43,788 bases of DNA, taken from an uncultured Lutibacter sp. Its GTDB lineage: Bacteria; Bacteroidota; Bacteroidia; Flavobacteriales; Flavobacteriaceae. Each line of letters begins with the position of its first letter. Position 1 is the stretch's first letter. The notes under the pieces were generated by a model, which did not search any database, was not told where the DNA came from, and saw only the letters and a program-made list of their open reading frames with translations. The translations under genes and the position numbers were made by a program. Positions 7,815 through 16,913 of this stretch are shown here, piece by piece. The stretch is from contig CAMZLV010000002.1 in the NCBI GenBank assembly GCA_947311835.1, forward strand, positions 1-43,788. Reading direction: 5' to 3'.

Positions 7815-8561
7815 ATGAAAACACTTAAAAATATAGCCATTTTATTTTGGCGACTTTGGTTTTACGCTTGGCTTATAGGAATGATAATTGTTATTTTTCC
7901 TGTTTTGATAATTATCATTTCTAGAGAAGAATGGTATCCTACGTTTTTTAAAATTGCACGCGCTTGGGCAAAAACATTATTATTAATAATGGGTTTTAAA
8001 GTAAAAATAGAACAAGAAGAGCCTTTTGATATTCATAAAAGTTATATGTTTTCGGCTAATCACACCTCTATGATTGATATTATGTTGATGTTAGCTGTAA
8101 CTAAAAACCCTTTTGTGTTTGTAGGAAAAGCAGAATTAGCCAAAATTCCAATTTTTGGCTTTGTTTATAAGCGAACTTGTATTTTGGTTGATAGAAGCAG
8201 TCAAGAAAGTAGAAAGGCTGTGTTTACAGAAGCGCAAAGAAGATTACAAAACGGATTAAGTATTTGTATTTTTCCAGAAGGGCAAGTTCCAAGTGATGAA
8301 AGTATTGTTTTAGACGATTTTAAAAACGGTGCATTTATATTAGCTATTGAACATCAAATACCAATAGTTCCTATGACGTTTTATGATTGTAAAAAACGTT
8401 TTTCATATACTTTTTTTAGTGGAAGTCCTGGAAAAATGCGTGTAAAAATTCATAAATTTATTAAAACGAAAGGTTTAGAAATAAATGACAAAAACAATCT
8501 TAAAAAGCAAACCTTTGACTTGATTTACAACGACTTAATAACTGATTTAGAAAAAAAATAG
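7815..8561 (+). CDS. 1-acyl-sn-glycerol-3-phosphate acyltransferase (PlsC-like)
   Basis: SANHTSMIDIMLML (HX4D-type motif), CIFPEGQVPSDE. ATG 7815 preferred over track TTG 7806. Confidence 0.92.
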   Translation: MKTLKNIAILFWRLWFYAWLIGMIIVIFPVLIIIISREEWYPTFFKIARAWAKTLLLIMGFKVKIEQEEPFDIHKSYMFSANHTSMIDIMLMLAVTKNPFVFVGKAELAKIPIFGFVYKRTCILVDRSSQESRKAVFTEAQRRLQNGLSICIFPEGQVPSDESIVLDDFKNGAFILAIEHQIPIVPMTFYDCKKRFSYTFFSGSPGKMRVKIHKFIKTKGLEINDKNNLKKQTFDLIYNDLITDLEKK

Positions 8562-9203
8562 ATGCAAAACAGACTTTCTTTTTATGAAGATAAAGAAGAA
8601 AAGCTCAATATTATTTCACACGGAATAGGATTGCTGTTGAGTATTATTGCATTTTTTTTATTGATAGCAAAAGTAGTAGATTATCACAATTCTATTTATT
8701 TAATATCCGTAATTATGTACGGTTTAAGTTTAATAGTTATGTATACAGCATCTACCTTTTATCACGCTTCAAAACAGCCTCAAATTAGATATAGATTAAA
8801 CATTTTTGACCATGCATCTATCTATGTTTTAATTGCAGGAACGTACACACCGTTTTCATTAATCACACTAAATGGTTGGGTTGGTTGGACTATTTTTGGT
8901 GTTTCATGGAGTTTAGCACTTATAGGAATCATTCTCAAACTCTTTTTTACAGGTAAGTATGAAAAAGCATCAACCATTGCATATGTATTGATGGGATGGT
9001 TAATCATTGTTGCAATAAAACCCTTACTAAATAGTCTTTCTTCACAAGGTTTGATATGGCTTTTTGTAGGAGGATTTTTTTATACATTTGGTGCTTTTTT
9101 ATACAGTAGAGAAAAAATTAAATACAATCACGCAATTTTTCATATTTTTGTCTTACTTGGTAGTTTCTCCCATTTTATGGCAGTATATTACCATGTTTTA
9201 TAA
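8562..9203 (+). CDS. hemolysin III / PAQR-family membrane protein
   Basis: EEKLNIISHGIGLLL, STFYHASK, FDHASIYVLIAGTYTPFSLI, FHIFVLLGSFSHFMAVY; seven hydrophobic segments. Confidence 0.95.
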   Translation: MQNRLSFYEDKEEKLNIISHGIGLLLSIIAFFLLIAKVVDYHNSIYLISVIMYGLSLIVMYTASTFYHASKQPQIRYRLNIFDHASIYVLIAGTYTPFSLITLNGWVGWTIFGVSWSLALIGIILKLFFTGKYEKASTIAYVLMGWLIIVAIKPLLNSLSSQGLIWLFVGGFFYTFGAFLYSREKIKYNHAIFHIFVLLGSFSHFMAVYYHVL

Positions 9204-9239
9204 AAGTAAAGAAATCTTCAATAACTAAACACATACAAA

Positions 9240-11111
9240 ATGAACATTAAAAACACCTTAGTAATACTTATTGCATCAATCTTTATGATAAGTTGCAACG
9301 AAACTAAAAAAGAAGAAAAAACAGCACAAAAAAAGGCATCAAAATATGTTGAAGAGCATCATTCTTATGCTAAGCCAAATGAGGCTGCAGCCAAACACTT
9401 GAGTTTGAATATAGATGTCAATTTTGATACAAAAGTAATTAGTGGAACGGCAAGTTACGAAATTGAAAACAACAAAGCTTCACAAATAATTTTAGACACT
9501 AAATATTTAGTAATTGATAAAGTTGAAGCAGACGGAAAACCTACAAAATTTGAGTTAGGACAAGCAGATGAATTGCTAGGTCAACCTTTAAAAATAGCTA
9601 TTAATAAAGATACGAAAAAAATAACCGTACACTATAAAACTACTGATAAAACAGAAGCATTACAATGGTTAACACCACAACAAACTGCTGATAAAAAACA
9701 GCCGTTTTTATTTACACAAGGAGAGGCTATTTTAACACGTACTTGGATACCAATCCAAGATAGTCCGCAAATACGTATTTCATACGATGCAACAGTTAGA
9801 GTACCAAAAGAATTAATGGCAGTTATGAGTGCTGAAAATCCGAAGGAAAAAACAGCAAACGGAGAATATCACTTTAAAATGCGTCAAAAAATATCACCTT
9901 ATTTATTAGCCTTGGCAGTTGGTGATATTGCGTACAAGCCAGTTAGTGATAGAGCAGGAGTTTATGCCGAAAAATCAGTAGTTGATGCTGCACAAGAAGA
10001 GTTTTCAGAAACAGAAAAAATGATTGTTGCTGCTGAAAATTTATATGGAAAATATGCTTGGGATCAGTATGATATTATTGTATTACCGCCAAGTTTTCCT
10101 TTTGGTGGAATGGAAAATCCGCGTTTAACATTTGCTACACCAACTTTAATTGCAGGTGACAAGAGTTTGACATCAGTAATAGCACATGAATTAGCACATT
10201 CTTGGTCAGGAAATTTAGTAACCAATGCAACTTGGGATGATTTTTGGTTAAATGAAGGTTTTACAGTTTATTTTGAAAATAGAATTATGGAAGCCTTATA
10301 CGGCAAAGAAAGAGCAGATATGTTGGGCTTGATTGCTCGTCAAGATTTAGATGAAGAAGTAGCAGGGTTTAAAGATGCTCCTGAAAACACACATCTAAAA
10401 TTGAACCTAAAAGGACGTAATCCTGATGATGGAATGACAAGTATTGCTTATGACAAAGGATTTATGTTCTTAAAAACTCTTGAAAAAACTGTAGGTAGAG
10501 AAAAATTTGATGTATTCTTAAAAAGTTACTTCCAATCACACGCTTTTTCAACAATGACAACAGAGCGTTTTGTTGAATATTTGAACAAAAATTTATTAGA
10601 AAAACACAATATTTCGTTTAATACTAACGAATGGATTTACAATGCAGGAGTACCAAGCAATGCTTTTGAAATTAAATCAGATAAGTTTGAAAACGTAAAA
10701 CAAACCATCAAAAACATATTAAAAACTAACAAAGTAGATAAAAATGTTGCCAAAGACTGGACTACGCAAGAATGGGTGTATTTTATTCGTAATTTTCCGG
10801 AAGACATTACACCAAAACAAATGGCAATTATTGATAATGCATTTGATTTAACCAATACTACCAACTCACACAAAGCAATGGTTTGGTATGAACAATCAGT
10901 ACTGCACAATTATCATGGAAACAACGTTGATAGTAAGATTGAAGAATTTTTAGTTCGTGTAGGTCGTAGATGGTATGTTTCTACAATTTACAAAGCATTT
11001 GTAAAAGCTGATAAAGTAGATGATGCATTAAAAATCTATAAAAAAGCACGTGCAAACTACCATTCTGTTACTGCAAATACTATTGATGCAATGTTGGGAT
11101 ATAAAAAATAA
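9240..11111 (+). CDS. M1 family metallopeptidase (aminopeptidase), lipoprotein
   Basis: GGMENPR, HELAHSWSGN...NEGFTVYFE (HEXXH-18-E); lipobox MISC. Confidence 0.97.
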   Translation: MNIKNTLVILIASIFMISCNETKKEEKTAQKKASKYVEEHHSYAKPNEAAAKHLSLNIDVNFDTKVISGTASYEIENNKASQIILDTKYLVIDKVEADGKPTKFELGQADELLGQPLKIAINKDTKKITVHYKTTDKTEALQWLTPQQTADKKQPFLFTQGEAILTRTWIPIQDSPQIRISYDATVRVPKELMAVMSAENPKEKTANGEYHFKMRQKISPYLLALAVGDIAYKPVSDRAGVYAEKSVVDAAQEEFSETEKMIVAAENLYGKYAWDQYDIIVLPPSFPFGGMENPRLTFATPTLIAGDKSLTSVIAHELAHSWSGNLVTNATWDDFWLNEGFTVYFENRIMEALYGKERADMLGLIARQDLDEEVAGFKDAPENTHLKLNLKGRNPDDGMTSIAYDKGFMFLKTLEKTVGREKFDVFLKSYFQSHAFSTMTTERFVEYLNKNLLEKHNISFNTNEWIYNAGVPSNAFEIKSDKFENVKQTIKNILKTNKVDKNVAKDWTTQEWVYFIRNFPEDITPKQMAIIDNAFDLTNTTNSHKAMVWYEQSVLHNYHGNNVDSKIEEFLVRVGRRWYVSTIYKAFVKADKVDDALKIYKKARANYHSVTANTIDAMLGYKK

Positions 11112-11156
11112 TTACAAAATAAAAAGCATTTGTAAGTGCAATAATAATTAAATTAG

Positions 11157-11191
11157 ACCTCACAAGCTTTTAAAACCTGTGAGGTTTTTTT
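11157..11191 (+). terminator. Rho-independent terminator after the M1 peptidase
   Basis: ACCTCACA (11157-11164) / TGTGAGGT (11178-11185) followed by a T run. Confidence 0.85.
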
Positions 11192-11327
11192 ATTATTAAC
11201 AATAATGTGCAGATATAAATTATATTATAGCGCTTATCAAATAAAAGAAGATAAAATCATTCTTATTTACTACTTTTACAAGTAAATCAAATTAAAAAAC
11301 GGCTATTCAACAACTAAAATCTATAAA

Positions 11328-14300
11328 ATGAGCTATTCTAAGGTACTTTCGCTATTATTTATAAGTGTATTTATTTTTTCGTGTAAAAAAAACGCACAAG
11401 AATCAACAGATAATCTATTCAAATTTAAAGAATATATTTCTTACACAACTTCTGGTGAAGTATCTGTAGCATCACCAATTAAAATTTTGTTAACTAAAGA
11501 TGTAGCCTCTTGGATTCCAAATCAAGAAATTACTGAAAAAATCATTTCAATTTCACCTTCTATTGACGGAACGCTTAGTGCTTTAAATACACGTACAATC
11601 TTGTTTAAACCAAACGAAAACTTAAAGCCAAATCAAGAATATGAAGTTACCGTTAAGTTGAGTAAAATATATGCTAATGTACCTTCAGAATATAAAAAAT
11701 ACACGTTTAAATTTAAAACCTTAGCCCAAAATTTTTCTATTAACACCAATAGTATTCAATCATATAGTAAAAAATGGCAATACATTAAAGGCGTTTTGCA
11801 AGCAGCAGATGTAATGTCTATTGAAGATGCCGAACAACTTATTACAGCAACTCACAAAGGCAAAAACCTTAAAATAAAATGGCAAGATGATGTTACTATA
11901 AGCAAACAATATGATTTTACAATTGATAGTATTGAACGCTATGAAGATGATACAGAAGTGAAAATACAGTGGAAAGGAAGTAAAATAGGTGTTGATAATA
12001 ATGGTGAATCGACTTTTAAAGTTGTGGGAATTAATAACTTTTCGGTAGTTAAAGTTGAGGTTTTTCAAAGTCCAGAACAATACTTGCAACTTAATTTTTC
12101 TGATCCATTAAAAAAACAACAAAATTTTAATGGTTTAGTAGCAATTCAAAATGCAAAAAAACTTAAATACATAGTTGATGGTAATATTTTAAAAGTATAT
12201 CCAACAAACAAAATTGAAGGAAACGTAAATGTTGATGTTTTTCAAGGAATTAAAAGCGTAGACGGATACAAACTCAAAAAACCATTAACTCAAACCATTA
12301 CTTTTGAGCAACTAAAACCTGCAGTTAGATTGGTTTCTAATGGAGTTATACTTCCTAATTCATCGAACTTAAAATTAAATTTTGAAGCCGTAAATTTAAA
12401 AGCAGTTGATGTAAAAGTCATTAAAATATATGAAGACAATGTATTACAGTTTTTACAAGAAAGCAACCTAAACAATGTTAATTCATATAATATAAGACGT
12501 GTTGGAAGAAGACTTGCAAACAAAACAATAACCTTATTAAAAAAAGGAATGAAAAATGATGGCAAATGGAAAACCTATGCCATTGATTTATCTAAAATGA
12601 TAAAAGCAGATCCTGGAGCAATCTATAGAGTAGAATTGCGCATCAAAAAAGCATATTCATTATACTCTTGTGATGGTTCAGAAGAAATTACAAACGCTGA
12701 AGAAGACGAAGACTACTATGACGACTACTACGAAGATGAATATTATTATGACGATACACAAGAATATACTACTGCAGAGGCTGCTGAACTTAACGAACGT
12801 GAAGAACAATATTGGGACAACCTAATTTACAATTATCAAAATCATAGATATTACAATTGGAGAGATAGAAAAAATCCTTGTAAAGAAGCGTATTTTGACA
12901 ATGATGATCGTATTGTTTCTGCAAATATTTTAGCATCAAATATTGGAGTAATTGTAAAAAAAGGAGAAAACAAAACATACTTTTTTGCAGTTAATGATAT
13001 TTTAACAACCAATCCAATTGCAGGCGCAACAGTCACAATATATAACTATCAGCAACAAGAAATTGCCTCTTCGCAAACCGATAAAGACGGTTTTACAGGT
13101 TTTGATGCTGATAAAAACGCATATTTTGCAATCGTTACCAAAAACAACAGCAAAACCTATATAAAAATTGATGATGGACACTCATTATCGATGAGTAAAT
13201 TTTCTGTATCAGGACAAAAACTACAGAAAGGATTAAAAGGATTTATTTATGGAGAAAGAGGCGTATGGCGACCATCAGATACCATTCATTTAACCTTTGT
13301 GCTAAATGACAAAACAAATCCATTACCAAGTAACCATCCAATAAAAATGGAATTGACTGATGCTAGAGGAAAATTGGTTTACAAGCAAGTAGCAACCAAT
13401 AATACCAATGGATTTACAAGTTTTTCTATACCAACATCTGATGCTTCGCCAACAGGTAATTGGCGCGCAAATGTTAGTGTTGGAGGCGCACACTTTAGCA
13501 AAAATATTAAAGTTGAAACCATTAAACCAAATCGATTAAAAATTAAATTAGAATTTGATGATGAGGTATTATCATCTAAAAAATCGATTAACGGAAAACT
13601 GTCGGTAAATTGGTTGCATGGCGCAGCTGGAAAAAATTTACGTACCGAAATTAAAGCCAAATTTACATCTATATCAGCAGGATTTAAAAACTATGAAGAT
13701 TATATTTTTAATGATCCAACACGTAGTTTTAATACCGAAGAAATGGTGATTTTTGATAAAAAAGTAAACCAAGAAGGACAAGCAACACTTACCAAAAAAA
13801 TTAATTTAGATAATAAGGCTCCTGGAATGTTAAAAGCAACATTTTTTACAAGAGCATTTGAAAACGGTGGTGATTTTTCTATGGATGTTTTCTCGAAAAA
13901 TTACGCGCCATACATATCATTTGTAGGATTAAAATCTCCAAAACCAAGAGCCTACGGTTCGTTTTTTACAGATGAAAATGTAGAATTTGATTTGGTAACT
14001 GTAGACGATAAAGGCAATCCGATAAAAAGAAATGGACTACAAGTAGAAATCTATAAAATAAATTGGCGTTGGTGGTGGAGTTCTTCATATGATGATTTAT
14101 CTTCTTATGTAGGAAGCCAATATCACAAACCCTATAAATCGATGCGATTAAATACCAATTCAAAAGGAAAAGCATCGTTTAAAATCAATGTTCCAGATGT
14201 AGATGGCGGACGTTTTTTAATCAGAATTTACGATCCAAAAAGTGGTCATGCAACAGGAAGAACGGCTTATTTTTATAAAAATTGGTGGAAACGTCCAACC

Positions 14301-16910
14301 AACGATCCAGAATCTGCTAAAATGTTAATTTTCTCTTCTGATAAAGATGCGTATAACGTTGGCGAAACGGCTAAAATTACATTCCCTTCAGGAACAGAAG
14401 GAAGAGCCTTAATTAGTATTGAAAACGGTACAGAAATTATTCAAAAACAATGGACAAAAACACAAAAAGGCGAAACAATTGTTGAGATTCCTATAACAGC
14501 TGCAATGGCTCCAAATGTATTTGTAAACATATCATTATTACAACCACACGCATCAACAGCCAATGATTTACCAATACGAATGTATGGTATTATTCCATTG
14601 ATGGTAGAAAATCCAAAAACGCGATTAAACCCTCAAATAGTGATGCCAAAAGTATTGCGTCCTGAAGAAAAATTTACCGTAAAAGTGAGCGAAAAAGACG
14701 GAAAAAGAATGACCTATACTTTAGCGGTTGTTGATGAAGGATTATTAGGTTTGACTCGTTATAAAACACCAAATGTGTGGAATGAATTTTATAAAAAAGA
14801 AGCGTTAGGAGTTAAAACATGGGACATTTATGACGATGTAATAGGCGCATATGGAGGAAGTATAGAGCAAGTTTTTGCAATTGGTGGAGATGAAAACGCA
14901 ACAGGAGCAAAAAATAAAAAAGCCAATAGATTTAAGCCTGTCGTAACCTATTTAGGGCCTTTTACACTGCAAAAAGGCGCAACAAAATCACATATAATCA
15001 AAATGCCAAAATATATTGGAGCGGTACGCACGATGGTAATTGCAGGTGATAACGCTAATGAAGCTTATGGAAGTGTAGATGAATCAACTCCTGTTCGTAA
15101 ACCATTAATGGTATTAGCATCGTTGCCTCGAAAGTTGAGTCCAGGAGAAAAAGTAACACTTCCTGTAACGGTGTTTGCAATGGAAAAGAAAGTTAAAAAC
15201 GCAACGATTAGTTTAAAATTAGATGATAAAATTAAAATAGTAGGTGCAAAAACTAAAAATGTTTCATTTGCACAACCTGACGAAAAAATGGTCTATTTTG
15301 AATTAGATGTTTCAGAAGCAAAAGGCATTTCAAAAATTGAAGTTATAGCACAAGGAAATGGAGAAAAATCATCGTATGAAGTTGAATTAGATGTTACCAA
15401 TCCAAATCCGATAAGCAGTAAGGTTTCATCAGTTGTAGTTGATGGTGTAAACACTGAAACACTTAATTTTAATACGTTTGGTGTAAAAGGAACAAACACA
15501 GCAACAATTGAATTTTCTACACTTCCTCCAATGGATTTTTCACGTAGGTTGAACTATTTAATTCAATATCCTCATGGCTGTGTTGAGCAAACAACCTCAA
15601 GTGTATTTCCGCAATTATTTTTAACGGATATTTTTGATTTATCAGATAATAAAAAACAACAAATTAGGCAAAACATCAAAAATGGAGTGAAAAGATTAGG
15701 TTCTTTTCAAGTTCCTAATGGAGGACTTAGTTATTGGCAAGGTCAAAATACTGCCAATGATTGGGGAACGAGTTATGCAGGACATTTTATGATAGAGGCG
15801 GAGAAAAAAGGATATGTATTACCATTAACATTTATGACCAATTGGTTGCGTTATCAAAAAGAAGCAGCACGGAACTGGCGACCAAGATACAATCGATATA
15901 GTGCAGATGCAGCACAAGCATATAGATTATATACGTTAGCTTTAGCAGGTCATCCAGACTTAGCGTCTATGAATAGATTGAGAGAGTTAAACACACTATC
16001 AAACACCGCAAAATGGCGTTTGGCAGGAGCCTACGCATTAGCAGGACAAAAAGAAGCAGCAAAACAAGTGTCAAACACTGCAAATATTCATTTTAAATCT
16101 AGTGATTATGATTATTATTCATACGGTTCGGTAGATAGAAACAGAGCAATGGCATTAGAAACAATGATTTTAACTGATGATACGCAAGTACGTGAACTAT
16201 CAGAATATATTGCAAAAGATTTGTCTTCTGAAAGATGGATGAGTACGCAAACAACTGCATATAGTTTGTTGGCAATAGCTAAAATGGTTGCTAAAAACGG
16301 TGGAAAAGCCTTGAAATTAGACTATACTGTCAATGGTAAACAACACACGATTAATACTACTAAAGCAGTTTCTCAAAGAGATTTATCTATTAAAAACGAA
16401 CAAAATCATATAGAAATAAGTAATAAACAAGCAAACACAGTATATGTACGCATTGTAAATTCTGGGAAATTACCACTTGGACAAGAAATTGCTGAGAAAA
16501 GAGGTTTGGGAGTTTCAGTAGTTTATAAAAACTCTAAAGGAGAGGTAATTGATGTTACCAAACTCATACAAGGTACTGATTTTGTTGCTTCAATTACGGT
16601 TACAAATCTAAAATACACGTATGTAAAAGATATTGCATTGACTGAGATTTTCCCTTCAGGATGGGAAATTATAAACACACGCTTTACTGATTTTGGTGGT
16701 ACTGAAACGTCATCTAATTTTACTGATATTAGAGACGATCGTGTTAATTTCTATTTCGATTTAGGTAGAAATAAATCAAAAACCTTTGAAGTAAACTTAA
16801 ACGCATCGTATTTAGGAACGTATTATTTATTTGGCGCACAAGCTGAGGCTATGTATGACAATCATTACTTTACGCACACTAAAGGTAGTTGGATTGAGGT
16901 TGTAAGGTAA
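11328..16910 (+). CDS. bacterial alpha-2-macroglobulin family lipoprotein with CxEQ thioester motif
   Basis: Lipobox FSC; MG domains; KGFIYGERGVWRPSDTIHLTFVLND; AVVDEGLLGLT; YPHGCVEQTTSSVFPQL at 15579-15590; pbpC follows. Confidence 0.96.
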   Translation: MSYSKVLSLLFISVFIFSCKKNAQESTDNLFKFKEYISYTTSGEVSVASPIKILLTKDVASWIPNQEITEKIISISPSIDGTLSALNTRTILFKPNENLKPNQEYEVTVKLSKIYANVPSEYKKYTFKFKTLAQNFSINTNSIQSYSKKWQYIKGVLQAADVMSIEDAEQLITATHKGKNLKIKWQDDVTISKQYDFTIDSIERYEDDTEVKIQWKGSKIGVDNNGESTFKVVGINNFSVVKVEVFQSPEQYLQLNFSDPLKKQQNFNGLVAIQNAKKLKYIVDGNILKVYPTNKIEGNVNVDVFQGIKSVDGYKLKKPLTQTITFEQLKPAVRLVSNGVILPNSSNLKLNFEAVNLKAVDVKVIKIYEDNVLQFLQESNLNNVNSYNIRRVGRRLANKTITLLKKGMKNDGKWKTYAIDLSKMIKADPGAIYRVELRIKKAYSLYSCDGSEEITNAEEDEDYYDDYYEDEYYYDDTQEYTTAEAAELNEREEQYWDNLIYNYQNHRYYNWRDRKNPCKEAYFDNDDRIVSANILASNIGVIVKKGENKTYFFAVNDILTTNPIAGATVTIYNYQQQEIASSQTDKDGFTGFDADKNAYFAIVTKNNSKTYIKIDDGHSLSMSKFSVSGQKLQKGLKGFIYGERGVWRPSDTIHLTFVLNDKTNPLPSNHPIKMELTDARGKLVYKQVATNNTNGFTSFSIPTSDASPTGNWRANVSVGGAHFSKNIKVETIKPNRLKIKLEFDDEVLSSKKSINGKLSVNWLHGAAGKNLRTEIKAKFTSISAGFKNYEDYIFNDPTRSFNTEEMVIFDKKVNQEGQATLTKKINLDNKAPGMLKATFFTRAFENGGDFSMDVFSKNYAPYISFVGLKSPKPRAYGSFFTDENVEFDLVTVDDKGNPIKRNGLQVEIYKINWRWWWSSSYDDLSSYVGSQYHKPYKSMRLNTNSKGKASFKINVPDVDGGRFLIRIYDPKSGHATGRTAYFYKNWWKRPTNDPESAKMLIFSSDKDAYNVGETAKITFPSGTEGRALISIENGTEIIQKQWTKTQKGETIVEIPITAAMAPNVFVNISLLQPHASTANDLPIRMYGIIPLMVENPKTRLNPQIVMPKVLRPEEKFTVKVSEKDGKRMTYTLAVVDEGLLGLTRYKTPNVWNEFYKKEALGVKTWDIYDDVIGAYGGSIEQVFAIGGDENATGAKNKKANRFKPVVTYLGPFTLQKGATKSHIIKMPKYIGAVRTMVIAGDNANEAYGSVDESTPVRKPLMVLASLPRKLSPGEKVTLPVTVFAMEKKVKNATISLKLDDKIKIVGAKTKNVSFAQPDEKMVYFELDVSEAKGISKIEVIAQGNGEKSSYEVELDVTNPNPISSKVSSVVVDGVNTETLNFNTFGVKGTNTATIEFSTLPPMDFSRRLNYLIQYPHGCVEQTTSSVFPQLFLTDIFDLSDNKKQQIRQNIKNGVKRLGSFQVPNGGLSYWQGQNTANDWGTSYAGHFMIEAEKKGYVLPLTFMTNWLRYQKEAARNWRPRYNRYSADAAQAYRLYTLALAGHPDLASMNRLRELNTLSNTAKWRLAGAYALAGQKEAAKQVSNTANIHFKSSDYDYYSYGSVDRNRAMALETMILTDDTQVRELSEYIAKDLSSERWMSTQTTAYSLLAIAKMVAKNGGKALKLDYTVNGKQHTINTTKAVSQRDLSIKNEQNHIEISNKQANTVYVRIVNSGKLPLGQEIAEKRGLGVSVVYKNSKGEVIDVTKLIQGTDFVASITVTNLKYTYVKDIALTEIFPSGWEIINTRFTDFGGTETSSNFTDIRDDRVNFYFDLGRNKSKTFEVNLNASYLGTYYLFGAQAEAMYDNHYFTHTKGSWIEVVR

Positions 16911-16913
16911 GTT

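Noticed and set aside
7880-7919. 10-bp inverted repeat AATGATAATT...AATTATCATT inside the acyltransferase gene
   Set aside because: Long 20-nt loop, nearly pure A/T, and encodes repeated Ile/hydrophobic TM codons; chance is sufficient.
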